Assembly: GCA_016946835.1 (NCBI GenBank) | Contig: JACVTC010000044.1 | Coordinates: 1,021,001 to 1,085,000 of the forward strand | Length of the DNA: 64,000 bases | Reading direction: 5' to 3' | From: Neocallimastix lanati (nom. inval.) | Lineage: Eukaryota > Neocallimastigomycota > Neocallimastigomycetes > Neocallimastigales > Neocallimastigaceae | In this document: positions 1-12,694 of the stretch, piece by piece | Layout: each line of letters begins with the position of its first letter | Numbering within the stretch: the first letter of the stretch is position 1 | Position numbers and translations under genes: made by a program | The notes under the pieces: model-generated | What the model was told of the DNA's origin: nothing | What the model saw: the letters and a program-made list of their open reading frames with translations, nothing else | The model's database searches: none

Positions 1-1405
1 TTTGAAATACTATCAAATCCGGAATTTCTTTCAGAAGGAACGGCTGTAAATGATATTCTTTATCCTGATAGAGTTTTAATTGGTGGTTTACAAACAAAAG
101 AAGGAATTGAAGCTCAGAACATATTATCTCAGCTTTATTCATATTGGGTACCTGAAGAAAAAATAATAAAAATGGGTCTTTGGTCAGCTGAATTATCAAA
201 ATTAGTAAAAATATATATTTTTATATCTAATAATTTATATGAATTATAATTTTATTTTGTATAAAAAATTATTTATTACATATTGGTTGCTTAAAAAAAA
301 AATATTATCTAATATTAAATTATTTTTATATATCTTTAAAGACAGCAAATGCTTTACTAGCTCAAAGAATTTCTAGCATTAATTCTCTAAGCGCTTTATG
401 TGAAGAAATTGGATCAGATATTCAGGAAATATCATATGCCTGTGGTTTAGATACCAGAATAGGACCAAAATTTCTTAATGCTAGCGTCGGTATGAATATA
501 TCATAAATTAATAATAATAAATAAATAAAAAACAAGTATAAATTATATATTAATTACTATTAATTTATTTTAAAAGGATTTGGAGGAAGCTGCTTCAAAA
601 AAGATGTTCTAAATCTAGTGTATCTTTCAAATTATTATAAGCTTCCAGAAGTTGCTGAATATTGGAATCAAATAATTACCATGAATGAATATAGAAAGTC
701 AAGATTTGTAAAAAATATTTTTAAAAAACTTTTTAATACGATTTCTGATAAAACAATAACAATATTTGGATTTTCTTTCAAAAAGAATACAAAAGATACT
801 AGGTAAAACAAATTTATATATATAAATATTTATTATTTTGAATTTATATATTAAATATTTATTTTAATATCTAATATATTTAAAAAATGATTAGAGAATC
901 TCCTGCAATTACTGTAGTATTATCATTACTAAGAGAAGGAGCTTTAATTAAAATATATGATCCAAAAGTTTCTGAAAAGCAAATTAAAAATGATATTATT
1001 GAAAATTGTGATATTCAAAATTATAATGGTAATTAATAAAATTAAAAAAATTATAAATTGTAAAATTTATTTATTTATATTTTATATCTTTTATAATATT
1101 TTATTTTTATATAGTTTAAAATTATATTTATTAATTTTTGATTCTTTCTATTAATTATTATTTTTTATTAAGATTATATTTCCAGAATTAAAGTTTGCTC
1201 ATCATGTTATGAAGCAGCCGATTGTTCTAATGCTATTGTAATTTGTACTGAATGGGATGAATTTACTTTAGTAAATTATAGAAGAATTTATAATTTTATG
1301 TTAAAACCTGCATTCATATTTGATGGACGTTTAATATTAAATCATAAAGAATTAAAGGAAATTGGATTTTTCGTTGAAGCCATCGGAAAAAAATTTGACT
1401 TTTAA
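1..1405 (+). CDS. UDP-glucose 6-dehydrogenase, C-terminal part (5' end outside window)
   Basis: UGDH oxidises UDP-glucose to UDP-glucuronate with two NAD+, in the cytosol. Five exons can be read with GT-AG borders and consistent phase: 1-204, 342-489, 577-802, 895-1028 and 1173-1405, totalling 945 bases including the stop. Exon 1 opens in the middle of the gene with the [11 protein letters not shown] motif and PDRVLIGG. Exon 2 carries [20 protein letters not shown]. The exon 2/3 junction builds [10 protein letters not shown], which holds the catalytic cysteine. Exon 4 carries IYDPKV. The C-terminus (FDGRLILN...GKKFDF) is typical of the NAD-binding C-terminal domain. The roughly 315 residues seen fit the last two thirds of a ~490-residue eukaryotic enzyme. 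Introns are 87-144 bases and nearly pure A/T. No disruption is seen. Family assignment is firm; only the start is missing. Confidence 0.93.
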
Positions 1406-1630
1406 TAATTTATTTGGATAATATAATTTAACATTTAATTTAATTGTATTTTTAAAAATATATCTATTACTTCTTTTTTTTATAAATAAAAAATGTTTTA
1501 CTATATTAATATGTAAAAATTATTATTATTTATCTTCTAATTTAGTTTAATAAAGTTGTATGTTATTTTTGTTCGGTGGTGAAATATATTAAATAAATTT
1601 AATTTTTATAAAGTAATAAATTAAAAAAAG

Positions 1631-1899
1631 TGTTAGAGACGAAATCGTTACATACATTTATTTATATTATTAATTTATATCAACCAATAATTAATCTTTA
1701 ATTAAATTAAATAATGTTAACTAAGATATAAAATATGAAATATATTTAATGTAAAAATATCTCTTAGAAAAATATATATATCCTCATAATAAAAATTATT
1801 AATAAACATTTTATAATATTACACATAACATAAAATACTTTGTTATATTGTTTTTATTAATACAGTGTTTGTCTTAGATTTATAAATTTGTTTTTCACA
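1631..1899 (+). repeat. Solo LTR of the young Copia family (Copia-2)
   Basis: This 269-base block runs from TGTTAGAGACG to TTTTTCACA. It matches the LTRs of the complete element at 35532-41573 with about one base change. It is flanked by the direct duplication AAAAG (1626-1630 and 1900-1904), as expected for an insertion followed by LTR-LTR recombination. No internal sequence remains. Confidence 0.93.
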
Positions 1900-1904
1900 A
1901 AAAG

Positions 1905-2295
1905 TAAAATATTAATTAAATATTTAATAAAAAATCCTAAATATTACTATTTAAAATGAATTATGGAGCTATTGTTCAAATGGAGGTATTAATTCTATAG
2001 AATATTAAAAGAAAATTAAATAAATTTATAAATGAGCGTAAAAGATAAGAAAATATCTAAAAAAAAATAAAATATAAAAATAAATTCCAGAAAAATAAAC
2101 AATTTGAATAGAAAATATATATTTCTTATTTAAAGAAATAAATGATATAGATTCAATTAAAAATAAATAAATAATATTGAATTTATATAAAATAATTAAA
2201 CAAAAGTACTGTTAATATAAATTATTATTAATATTTTTAATTTAAAAAATAATTAAAAGACTAAAGATATTTAATTATATATATTGATATAAATA
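1905..2295. other. AT-rich intergenic stretch
   Basis: No gene, RNA or repeat was recognised between the solo LTR and the target duplication of the Copia-1 element. Confidence 0.6.
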
Positions 2296-2300
2296 CAATA

Positions 2301-2543
2301 TGTTAGAATATAAAAAAAAAAAATAAATACTTAATAATGACTTTAATATATTTTACCCAATCAGAATATTATTATATTTAAATAAAATTATAAAAGAAAT
2401 AAAATGTAACCTTGTTAAAAATATATACACTTTTGTAATTATAAAAAATAAAGATAAATAAAATTAAATATTAAGTATTATATATAAAATGCTATTCTAA
2501 AAATATATCTAATTTTCTCAATATTTGTTTTTGGTGTTTAATA
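2301..2543 (+). repeat. 5' LTR of Copia-1
   Basis: This 243-base direct repeat partner of 8097-8338 starts TGTTAGAATAT. It is followed directly by the primer-binding site GATTAAGAGTCTCA. Confidence 0.93.
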
Positions 2544-2573
2544 GATTAAGAGTCTCAGTCTACAACTGAGCTT
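2544..2573 (+). other. Primer-binding site, half-tRNA-Lys(CUU) type
   Basis: The first 14 bases after the LTR, GATTAAGAGTCTCA, are complementary to the anticodon stem-loop of a eukaryotic tRNA-Lys(CUU), about nucleotides 27-40, not to a tRNA 3' end. The next bases form a small hairpin, CTCAGT(CTACA)ACTGAG, and also resemble the complement of a tRNA D-arm. Priming by a cleaved 5' tRNA half is known for Drosophila copia with initiator tRNA. Use of tRNA-Lys here is an inference from complementarity. Confidence 0.75.
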
Positions 2574-2894
2574 AACCATAAGTTAAGTTATAATTTACAT
2601 AATTAATATATAAATATATTCATCTTATAAATAAATTGAACTAATGCTTTCTTATTTTTAATATTAAAAATCATTTTTATATTTATCAATAATAACATCT
2701 AATTTTGAATTATCAAAGAAATAATTTAATTAATTATGAATCTATATAATTAATTTTTTATTTTAATAATAATTAAATCAAAATATATTATCAAAAATAT
2801 TTTTAAAAAAAAAATAAATTAATGAGGGATTAATACAATTTAATAATATTATTATTCATTTATTATATATAAAAATATACATATATATTATAGT

Positions 2895-3215
2895 CAGTCA
2901 AATTATAATTCGAACTGAAAAAAATAATATAGTCAGTCAATTATAATTTGAACTGAAAATTAGTATTATCAATAAAATTTTTTATTGAAATAAAATAAAA
3001 AAAAAAAAAAAAAAAATTAATAATAAAATAAAATAATAAAATAGTCAGTCAATTATAATTTGAACTGAAAATCATATGGTCAATCAAATAATTAATTTGA
3101 ACTGAAAATCATATAGTCAGTCAAATAATTAATTTGAACTGAAAATCATATGGTCAGTCAAATAATTAATTTGAACTGAAAATCATATGGTCAGTCAAAT
3201 AATTAATTTGAACTG
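2895..3215 (+). repeat. Leader hairpin array of Copia-1
   Basis: Seven copies of a short imperfect palindrome lie between the primer-binding site and gag, ending near 2917, 2955, 3067, 3105, 3142, 3178 and 3215. Each unit begins CAGT, has a CAAAT/ATTTG inner stem around an AT-rich loop, and ends AACTG. One extra base in the 3' arm gives the same bulge in each unit. Units are spaced by AAAATCATATGGT-like linkers. The function is unknown. Confidence 0.8.
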
Positions 3216-3748
3216 AAAATATTATTGTAAATTATTAACAATAAAATTAAAAAAAAAAAAAAAAAAAAACATATATATTTTTAATTCCAATATTAATAAA
3301 TGTAAATCAAGTATAAATACCTTTTTCAAACATAAAAAACCAATAATATAAATGTTTAATTAAATTAATTTCAAATAGCATAATGAAAAATATTACATTA
3401 AAAAATAAGATAAGCCAATCATAATTCTGAAATATATTATTTTATAACCTTTTTTTTATTAAGTAATAAATATAACTTAACCAATTATCAAAAAATATAT
3501 ATTATTAAAGTTCATTATAAATTATCAAGGAAATATTAAACAATATATATTTTAATTTACATTTATTTAATGAAAATAGAATAAGGTTTTAATCAATATA
3601 TTGAATATGTATAAATAAACAATCCAGACATACAACATATCCCTCATCAATTATTCTTTAAAATTTAAAAAAAAAAAAAAAAAATTATTCGCATAATATA
3701 AAATATTAATAAATTATTAAAAAATAAATTAATTTAAAATTCTCCACA

Positions 3749-5893
3749 ATGGCTAACACAAGAAGAAACAATAGAAATGAAGTAATTACCATTGAAGAAC
3801 CCATTGACATCAGGCCAACAATTAAATTTAACTACTCTGAAAATTTTAACAGAGTAGTTGAATTAAATACTGAAAACTATAATAGATGGAGAACCAAAAT
3901 CCTTCATCTATTATCAATTAACAACCTAGTTGGCTATATCACCAAAGAAAAAGTTAAGAAATTAAGGAAGAGAGATATACAAGATGACCTATCTGAGTAT
4001 ATCGAAGATGAATTTGATGACACATTGGTGTATGACAAAAACACCAATGTAGTTGATATCAATAACGATATCACAACAAAATGGATCGTCCTAAACAGTA
4101 TTGGAGAAAAAACACAAGACATTGTGCAAGGATCAAATAAAACCGCCTTTGAATTGTGGAAGATTCTAAAAAGATCTTTTACCAAAAACATCAACACGCG
4201 TAAATTAGAACTTAAAACCAAACTCGATAATTTGAAGTATAACCCAGAAGTGGACATTAATATATTTATTGCTGAACTACAGAACACACTTGATGAACTC
4301 GAGAAAATAGATAATGACATTGAATCAAGTGTTAAAGTAGGCATCCTTAACAGAAGCCTCCCAGAAGAACTCCGTTGGATTAATGTGTTTCAATTTAAAA
4401 ATGATTGGAATAAATGCAGTGAATATGTTAAGGATGTATTGCCTGAAATAATCTCTTCAAACCTAAAAGAATCCTTAACAAATAATCAAAATAATAAAAA
4501 TATATTTTCAATAGAAAATAATACTAACATTAATACAAATAAGAAAAAACTTACTAAAATAAAAACATCTACTAAAAAGACCAAAAATGGTAGATGTAAT
4601 TACTGTGGTAAATGGGGCCATTTCTTTTATGACTGTAAAATTAGAAGAGATGATAAAAATAATAACAAAAGAAGAAAAATTTTCAAAAGAAGAAGAAATA
4701 ATTTTAAAAGAAAATCTAATAAACGTAGAAATTATGCAAATTTCATGGAAAAAGAAAGGTACGATACAAGCTATGCCGATTCTTTTACCAAGGATTACAA
4801 TTCTCAAGAAAACCTTGATATTAATTTTGCCGAAGTAAATAAACAAAACGAAGAAAATAAACAAAAAGAAATGATGTGTTGGATATTGGACTCCGGTGCA
4901 TCAATAAATATTACTGGTCATTTAAATAAATTACATAATATTCAAAAGTGCAATGACAAAGTTTATTTAGCTAATAATCAAGTTATATCAACACAATTTA
5001 AAGGAGATCTCATAGGATACATTAGTAATCACAAAATAATCATTAAGAATGTTTATTACTCACAAAAAATAAATAAAAATTTATTATCAATTGGAAATCT
5101 TACACAACAAGGATACAAAATAATTTTCAATAATACTAATAATAAATCATATGCACTAATTTATGACGAACACAATCAAAGAATATTATCAATTAAATCG
5201 AACCAATCTAATACATTTAAATTTTGGATTTCAACTCAACCATTAAATTTTCAAAACAACCAACATAATAATAATTTGGTTGAAATCAATTATACACATT
5301 TAAAATCAATTGATAAACTAAATTTATGGCATCGTCGTTTTGCCCATTTTAATATCAATAGTATCAAAAATAAAATTTTAAAAATCAACATAAACTCAAA
5401 GTGCCCTATTTGTAGTTATTCAAAACTTAAAAATAAGCCCTTCAAATCATCACATAATAGAGCCAAAAATATATTTCAACTCATACACATGGATCTTATA
5501 GGTCCAATACAAAACTCTATCTATGACAATAAATATATCTTAACCATTTTGGATGACCATTCAAGATTTGGGTGGACTCTCTTTATGAAGAGTAAATCAG
5601 AAACTTTTTATCACTTCCTTAATTGGTTTAATAAAATAAAAAATCAATTTAACAAAAGAATTCAATATATCCGTACAGATAATGGTACCGAATTTAACAA
5701 CAAAAATTTCAAACAATTTTGCATTGACTTTGGAATACAACATCAATTTACTGTTCCCTACCACCCACAACAAAATGGTAGGATTGAACGATTCAACGGC
5801 ACTATAATCAATTCTGCAAAGTCAATGTTAAATGACGCAAAACTTAGCTTACAATTTTGGGAAGATACTTTTATGATAACACGTATGATATAA
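3749..5893 (+). pseudogene. Copia-1 gag-protease-integrase, truncated by deletion
   Basis: The reading frame starts at an ATG in CACAATGGC and codes about 714 residues. An N-terminal gag region (copia/UBN2 type) is followed by a CCHC zinc knuckle, CNYCGKWGHFFYDC, at about nt 4593-4636. A basic stretch comes next, then the protease motif LDSGASINIT. The integrase has the GAG-pre-IN H/C zinc module (HRRFAH...CPIC), then the catalytic HMDLIGP, RTDNGTEF and PQQNGRIERFNGT (D, D, E). The frame then breaks off just after FWED at about nt 5870. Comparison with Copia-2 shows that about 370 bases coding the integrase C-terminus are missing. The last residues before the stop are out of frame. In the intact relative this frame continues into reverse transcriptase. 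Confidence 0.92.
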
Positions 5894-8043
5894 ACCATGG
5901 CAAAGACTTTAATAATACTAATAATAATAATCCGTATTATCAATATAATAATAATAAGTCAAATAATATTCAAATATTAGACAATAATACTCAAATAAAT
6001 GAAAATAATATACCAAGTAAAAACATTCAAATAAAAAATAAAAGAACATATAACAAAAGAAGAAACAACAATAATAACAACACCAAAAATATTAATAATA
6101 ATCAAAACAAAGATTATAATAATAATATAGAATCTCAAGATAATAACATTGACAACAACGACAATAATAATAACAATAACACAAGTAACAATAAAATTAA
6201 TAACAACGATAACACAAACAGCAACAACAACACTACCAACAGCAATAATAACAAAATAAATATTAATATTAATAAAAACGACAATATGATCACTGTCAGT
6301 AATAAAAACAATCATAATAATTCAAATATAGACAGATATAATTCAAACAATAATAAAGATAACAACAATGAACAACGAATCATTAATAACTTAACGAATA
6401 ACAAATTATTTAACATAGAATCTTCCATACATTTAGGAAAAAGAAATAGAAATGAAAACTTCATATTAAATTCAAATAACAAAAAACAAAAATCATTAAA
6501 AGAATTACGAGAACCAAATAATTATGATGATATCTTTAATTTAAATGATAAAAATGAATGGTAAAAATCAGTCGATAATGAACTCGATAATATGAGAAAT
6601 CTAAAAGTATATGAAACAATTGATAAAATACCTAAGAACGCAAACTTAATATCATCAAGATGGATTTTCAAATTCAAACGAAACTCAAATGGAGAAATAA
6701 TCAAAAGAAAATCAAGATTAGTAGCAAAGGGATTTACGCAAGAATACGGCATAGATTATAAAGAAACCTTTGCACCTACCTTAAAACAGGATTCAATAAG
6801 AATCTTTACAGCAATTGCCACTCAGAACAATTTTGAAATAAACCAAATAGATATAACTGCCTCCTATTTAAATGCTGAATTAAATGAAGATTTGTATATG
6901 AAACCACCCAAAGGACATGAAGATTACAATAAGAAATTTTGGAAATTGAAGAAGGCAATATATGGACTGAAACAAAGTGGTGCCAAGTGGAATGACAAAT
7001 TAAATGGCTATCTAATAAAAATTGGATATAAAAGACTTATAAGTGAACCTTGTCTGTACGTTAAATTTAATAAAGGAAAACTTTTAAGTATGCTAGCTAT
7101 ATATGTGGATGATATTTTAATATCAGGATCAAAGAAAACAATAGAAAGTGTAAAATTATTGATTGAGAAAAAGTTCAAAATGAAAGATATAGGTAATATT
7201 GATTATATTATTGGAATAAAATTTATAAAACATAAAAATGGTTACTTTTTACATCAACGCAGATATATGGATGAATTACTTTCTAAGTTTAATATGAAAA
7301 ATTGTACACCTCTTAGAATTATGACTCCAATTGAAAATGAAGATCTTAGGAAGGTAAAAGTAGATGAAACAAAATATAGAAGCATAATAGGAAATTTATT
7401 ATATCTCAGTATATGTACAAGACCCGACATTATCTTCTCTGTATCAAAAGCAGCTAGAAGGGCAAAGGAACCAAATATGGAAGACTGGAATAAAGTAATG
7501 AGAATATTAAGATATTTAAAAGGAACTAAAAAATATGGAATAAATTTCACAAATAATCCGAATGTTAAAGCGTATGTCGATTCGGATTACGGAGGTGACT
7601 TGGAAACTAAACGTTCAACAACAGGATTCTTAATAACATTTGGTGGTGCACCAACAAGCTGGTGTTCAAAGTTACAAAAATCAATATCGACTTCAACAGC
7701 CGAGTCCGAATATTACAGTCTTAGTGAATGCGGTAAACAATGTATATGGTACTTAAATTTATTCGAAGAATTGAACTTAAATATTAAAAATATTGAAGTA
7801 AATGTTGACAATAAAGCAGCTATTTATAACGCTACAAATCAAACTATCAACCCAAAAACTAAACATGTAGACATTAGGGTTCATTACATAAGAGAAATAG
7901 TCAAAGAAAATAAAATCTATCTTAAATATATAAAATCTGAAAACAATCTCGCTGATGGGTTTACGAAGTATTTAAATGGGACATTAATGGATAAATTTAG
8001 AAATTCCTTATTAACAAAAATTGATGATTTATATTTTATTTGA
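5871..8043 (+). pseudogene. Copia-1 Asn-rich linker, reverse transcriptase and RNase H
   Basis: This is the continuation of Copia-1 pol in another frame after the deletion. The first ~230 codons are an Asn-rich, AAT/AAC-repeat linker, also present but shorter in Copia-2. A single TAA at 6562-6564 then interrupts the frame after KNEW. From there RT reads through with RWIFKFKRNS, VAKGFTQEYGIDYKETFAP, KKAIYGLKQSG and the catalytic YVDDILISG. RNase H follows with AYVDSDYGGD, RSTTGFLI, STAESEYYSLSE and NNLADGFTKYL. RT and RNase H key residues are intact, so the RT half is better preserved than the integrase half. No separate translation start is implied. Confidence 0.9.
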
Positions 8044-8058
8044 AATAATATAAATTAA

Positions 8059-8096
8059 AAATATGACATTTTAGGAAAGTCATATTTTAGGAGGAA
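8059..8096 (+). other. Pre-PPT stem-loop and polypurine tract of Copia-1
   Basis: AAATATGAC (8059-8067) pairs perfectly with GTCATATTT (8079-8087) around an 11-base loop. AGGAGGAA then abuts the 3' LTR. The same arrangement with unrelated stem sequences occurs before the other 3' LTRs in the window. Confidence 0.8.
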
Positions 8097-8338
8097 TGTT
8101 AGAATATAAAAAAAAAAATAAATACTTAATAATGACTTTAATATATTTTACCCAATCAGAATATTATTATATTTAAATAAAATTATAAAAGAAATAAAAT
8201 GTAACCTTGTTAAAAATATATACACTTTTGTAATTATAAAAAATAAAAATAAATAAAATTAAAAATTAAATATTATATATAAAATGCTATTATAAAAATA
8301 TATCTAATTTTCTCAATATTTGTTTTTGATGTTTAATA
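8097..8338 (+). repeat. 3' LTR of Copia-1
   Basis: This is the direct repeat of 2301-2543, followed by target duplication CAATA. Confidence 0.93.
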
Positions 8339-8343
8339 CAATA

Positions 8344-8649
8344 GAACTATTATTAAATTTTTAAATTAAATACCCTTAGTAATTAATGTTAAAATAAATA
8401 TTTTATTTTAATTTTATAATAAAAATTGATTTATTTAGAAAATATTTAATTAGTAATTAAGTTTGTTAAAAAAAAGACTAAAATATACTCAATTTTAAAA
8501 ACACTATAATATTTCTTTTTTTTATATAATCATTTTATAATAACTTTTATTAAAGATTGTAATAAATATAAAATTATTATTTTTTAATTAATAAGAAGTT
8601 CAATATTTTATTAAATAAATACATTTAATAAAATTAATTTCATTGGTCA
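8344..8649. other. AT-rich spacer
   Basis: Nothing recognised. Confidence 0.6.
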
Positions 8650-8654
8650 TTTTA

Positions 8655-8927
8655 TGTGAAAAAACAAATTTATAAATCTAAAACAAACACTGTATTAATA
8701 AAAACAATGTAACAAAGTATTTTATGTTATGAGTAATATTATAAATTGTTTATTAATAATTTTTATTATAAGGATATATATATTTTTTTCAAAGAGATAT
8801 TTTTACATTAAATTTATTTCATATTTTTATATCTTAGTTAACATTATTTAATTTACTTAGAGATTAATTATTGGTTGATATAAATTAATAATATAAATAA
8901 ATGTATGTAACGATTTCGTCTATAACA
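8655..8927 (-). repeat. Solo LTR of the Copia-2 family, inverted
   Basis: The reverse complement matches the Copia-2 LTR end to end (TGTTATAGACG...TTTTTCACA) with several changes, so it is older than the copy at 1631. Target duplication TTTTA flanks it at 8650-8654 and 8928-8932. Confidence 0.9.
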
Positions 8928-8932
8928 TTTTA

Positions 8933-9272
8933 TTTATAAATAAATTTAATTATTTATATAAATTATTATTTTTAACAAAATTCAATAATTATTTTCTTAA
9001 ATGTTTAAAGGAAATATATAAAAACATTTTTTATTTATTATATATTATATTCTTTTTTTTTTAAATAATAAAAATATATAATATATTTAAAATTATTAAT
9101 AATTAATATTTAATTTTAAATAAGTGTATTTAAAAACAATTATTTTTATAATTATTTAATTTTATATAGGAAATAATTTAGTATATTCATATTAATAATA
9201 ATTATTTTTTTATTTTAATACATTAAAAATTTTTACTTTAAGCTTTAATTAATTTCAAAATATCATAATAAT
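8933..9272. other. AT-rich 3' flank of the glycosyltransferase gene
   Basis: Nothing recognised beyond A/T tracts. Confidence 0.6.
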
Positions 9273-10858
9273 TTAGGGATATAATTTAATGGTCTTCTGT
9301 TTATCTTTTGGTAATGCGTAATAGTTTAGGACTTCTTTACGTGTTTCTTCATTAGTTTTTGAGTCCCATCCTTCTTCAATTTTATATTTTTTTAAAAATT
9401 TTTTAAATCTATTTTCTTTTCCTCTACTAAAATTATGAAATAAAAATTCACCTTTTTTATAATGTCTATCGTTGAAAAATTGTTGTGGAAAAATAACATA
9501 GTGATCTGTTTCATTAAATTCAATTAAAATATTATTTAATGACGTTTGATCATGGTATCTAATTTTTTTTTCTTTATTAAAATATGGATATGAAATTGCT
9601 CTAGTAAATAAATTTAACGACCATTCATGTACTCTAATAAATAAAATACCCGCATTTAATCCGCAACAATACTTTGAACCTTCTAAATAATCATATGCTG
9701 CTAATAAATGAACATTGCTCATGGTGTCATTTGGCAAAAATGTTTCTAATCTAATATTTGGATTAAGAATGGCAACATCATTATCAACCCAGCTATGGAA
9801 AAATAAGTAATATGAAAATTTAAAATTTAAATAAATTTTAAATAATAACTTAATATTTTTAAATTATTTTTATTTTAAATAATTAATAAAATATTTATAG
9901 TTACAATATCCAATCATATTTTTTATATTTCAGTCCTTCGATCAATTTTTCAATAATACTATAAAATTTCATAAAAAATATTTTTCTACCAGGAGAATAA
10001 TTAATAGTTTCTAATTTATAATCATATCCATGAATATTAGCATATTGATAAAATTCACTAACAGAATGTTCTTGCATTGAATTTGATTTTATTCCATTAT
10101 AAAAAGAGATTATAGATATTCTTTCTTTTTTTAATATCTATTTATAAATTTTTTAATATATTTAATATTATATAATAAAAAATTAGAAATTATTTTAAAA
10201 ATTTAATATTAATTAAATATAAGAGTCATACAGAATCTTTAACACAATGATATTCAATATAAAGATATTTTGAAACTTCATCACAATAATTTTTAAAGAA
10301 ATGATGAGTTGGAATAATGGTACAGTATTCTTTATTTTCACATAATTCTTTAAGATATTTTGTTGGCTCGTAACCACAACTTTTTCTTATTTTTATTTTT
10401 TTATAAATATTATTATCTATAATTTTACAATGTTTTTTATCTTTTTTAAATCGTCCATAAAATGTTTTATCAATTTTAATAGTGTAATATTTTGGACAAG
10501 AAATATCATAACCTTTCAAAACTTCTGGTCTATATGAACTTTTTATTTCACAAAAGTATTCTTTTCTTTTTGATGTAGTAGAATTAAGTTTATTAAATTT
10601 ATCATAATCATAATAAAAAGAATCATCCTCAATTCTAATATTTTTATAAAGATTATGTTTTGTTCCATCATCCTTTTCTCTGTTTAATGTAATTGGACCA
10701 TTAGGATTATTTTCATCAACTAACATAAAACCATCTGGCAATTTATTTTTTTTTTTATTTATTTCATTTAATTTTTTAATATTTATAGGAATTTGTTCAC
10801 AATATACATAATTAAATAATAGTATAAATATTAATAACGTAAAAATTTTTTTGTTCAT
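9273..10858 (-). CDS. Secreted SUEL-type lectin domain fused to a GT34-like glycosyltransferase
   Basis: Three exons keep frame across GT-AG introns: 10232-10858, 9905-10137 and 9273-9792 (459 residues). Residues 1-20 form a signal peptide ending YVYC. Residues about 101-207 resemble the galactose/rhamnose-binding SUEL lectin fold: Cys at 121, 144, 161, 173, 179, 192 and 205, YGR at 134-136, and a KYLYIEYHC ending. After the first intron comes a GMA12/MNN10 (GT34)-like catalytic part: FYQYANIHGYDY, then YDWIFWVDND with the metal-binding DND at 290-292, then CCGLNAGILFIRVHEWS and RYHDQTSLNNIL. GT34 enzymes transfer galactose, mannose or xylose from nucleotide sugars in the Golgi. Substrate cannot be told. 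The lectin-GT fusion depends on the first intron being real; its donor GTATGA and TAG acceptor fit. Otherwise there would be two genes 94 bases apart. Confidence 0.82.
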
Positions 10859-12694
10859 TTCAATTAAATTAGAGCTATTAATTATTTTAATTAATAGAAT
10901 TAATTATTATTAAATAAATTACAAAAATTAATTAAAACAGAAAATGCATTAAAAAAATATATTTTATTAAATTTTAATAATATTATTTAATAAATTTTAT
11001 TATTAATATAATAATTAATAAAAAATTATTTAAAATAGTACATTAATAATATTAACAATTTTTACATACTAAATAGAAAAATTTTTAAAAAAGTATAAAA
11101 CTAATGTTTTATTTTGATATATTTTCACTATATATACTTTTTTATTAAATTTAACTAGCATATTTATTTATTAATAATTTAAGAACGGAGTTAAAAGTAA
11201 TATTATTTTAAACATTTAAAATTTTAAATTTTTTATTATTATAAATAAGAATTCATTTATAATATTTAATTATAAGAAAATTTAATAATGCTTTATTTAA
11301 TAATATTTTTATTATTTCATTAATAAAAATTTGAAAAATTAATGCTACATTTATAAAATTAATTTTATTTTAAAAATTAATTAAAATAATTTTGTTCTAA
11401 TTCTTACTCAAATATTTAAAATAAAACTATCACTTTTTAATTAATAATATTAATATTCAAATTAATAATTAATTAAATTTATATTTTATATTAATATATA
11501 TTAAAGAATATAAATAATTACTTTTTAAATATTTTAATAAAAAGAAAATTACAATGTATTAATTTTTAAAATTTAATTATATATAGTATATTCTGGGAGT
11601 TGTCAATTACACTAAAATAATTGAATTTATTTTTAAATAATAAAATAAATATTTATTTTTAATTTATATAATAATAATTAAAAAGGATTAGATCAATATG
11701 AATTAGTTATAACTTGCCAATATTTAAATATTAAATTTAATATGAATTACATAAAACTCTATTAATACTTATTTTAAAATATTTATTTAATAAATTATAT
11801 TTATATTGTTTTTTTATACGAAATAGCGAAAAAAAAACATTTAAAAATAATAAAATGAATTTAATTTAAAATCAGTACATAATTAAATATTTTTTACTTT
11901 AAATATTTTTTAAAATATAAATTAATAACTTAATATTTTAAGTTTAAAAAGAATTTAAAAAGTAGATAATTTTAAATTATGATTTAAAAATTTTAAGAAT
12001 TTATAATAAATAAAAAAAATTTAATTTATTAATTTTTACTTATATTTTAAATAAAATTTTTATATATTTATTATTATATTTTTATTTTTATTATAAATGA
12101 CCTTTTTATTTTATTTGTTTATTTAGTAAATATAAATGAAGTTATAATATTTAAAAATATTATTAATATAAATTGATTATTTTATTATATTCATTTAATT
12201 AAATGAGAAATAAAATTACTTTATATTTATTTATTGTAAAAAAAACATTATTAAAGTTATGAAAGTTCTTTATTTAATTTTTTATTTTTTTTATTTAATC
12301 TTTTACATATATTATATTTTAATAGTTAAATTATATAAATTCCTCTTTTTAAAAAAGTATTACATAAAAATATAATTAAATATTTAATAAAGCACTGATA
12401 GTGTATGCTCTAGAGTTAAAAAAATTATAAAAGAAAAATTTATTATCGCTTTATTCTTTATTTTATTATTAAAATTATTATTATTATCATAATTATTTTA
12501 TTAAATTTGTTTTATTAAATATATATATTATTTATTAAAAAATATTTATTTTCTTTCTTAAAATAAAAACAATAAAATAATTTATTTAAATTAATTAATA
12601 ATTTTAATAGTTAATATTTATATTTTCTTTGAAATATTGTTAAAAAAATAAAATAATTATAAATAACTATTATGATTTTTTTTTTTGCTTAATT
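10859..12694. other. Long AT-rich intergenic region
   Basis: About 1.8 kb is almost entirely A/T. I see no coding similarity, tRNA or recognisable repeat. It holds the promoter side of the lectin-GT gene and the 3' side of the PEX11-like gene. Confidence 0.55.

Larger units (their letters stand above)
2301..8338 (+). mobile_element. Copia-1: Ty1/copia LTR retrotransposon, internally deleted
   Basis: The element has a 5' LTR at 2301-2543 and a 3' LTR at 8097-8338, with target duplication CAATA at 2296-2300 and 8339-8343. The LTRs begin TGTTAG and end TTTAATA rather than the usual CA. They differ at a handful of positions, so the insertion is older than Copia-2. The order is LTR, tRNA-Lys-type primer-binding site (2544), 1.2-kb leader with a hairpin array, gag-PR-IN, an Asn-rich linker, RT-RNase H, a perfect stem-loop, polypurine tract (AGGAGGAA), LTR. 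Gag, PR, IN, RT and RNase H occur in copia order. The coding region is broken by a deletion and a stop, so this copy should not be autonomous. Confidence 0.95.

Noticed and set aside
2895-3215. CRISPR-like array of repeats
   Set aside because: Units are palindromic, contiguous with short constant linkers and lie in a retrotransposon leader in a eukaryotic contig; there are no unique spacers or cas genes.
3934-4344. Minus-strand frame within Copia-1 gag
   Set aside because: Antisense shadow of the gag coding region with no independent support.
5977-6315. Minus-strand frame opposite the Asn-rich linker
   Set aside because: Val/Ile-rich shadow of the AAT/AAC repeats in Copia-1.
10859-12694. 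Small genes in the long AT-rich gap
   Set aside because: No open stretch shows non-random codon content or a motif; stop codons are dense in all frames.
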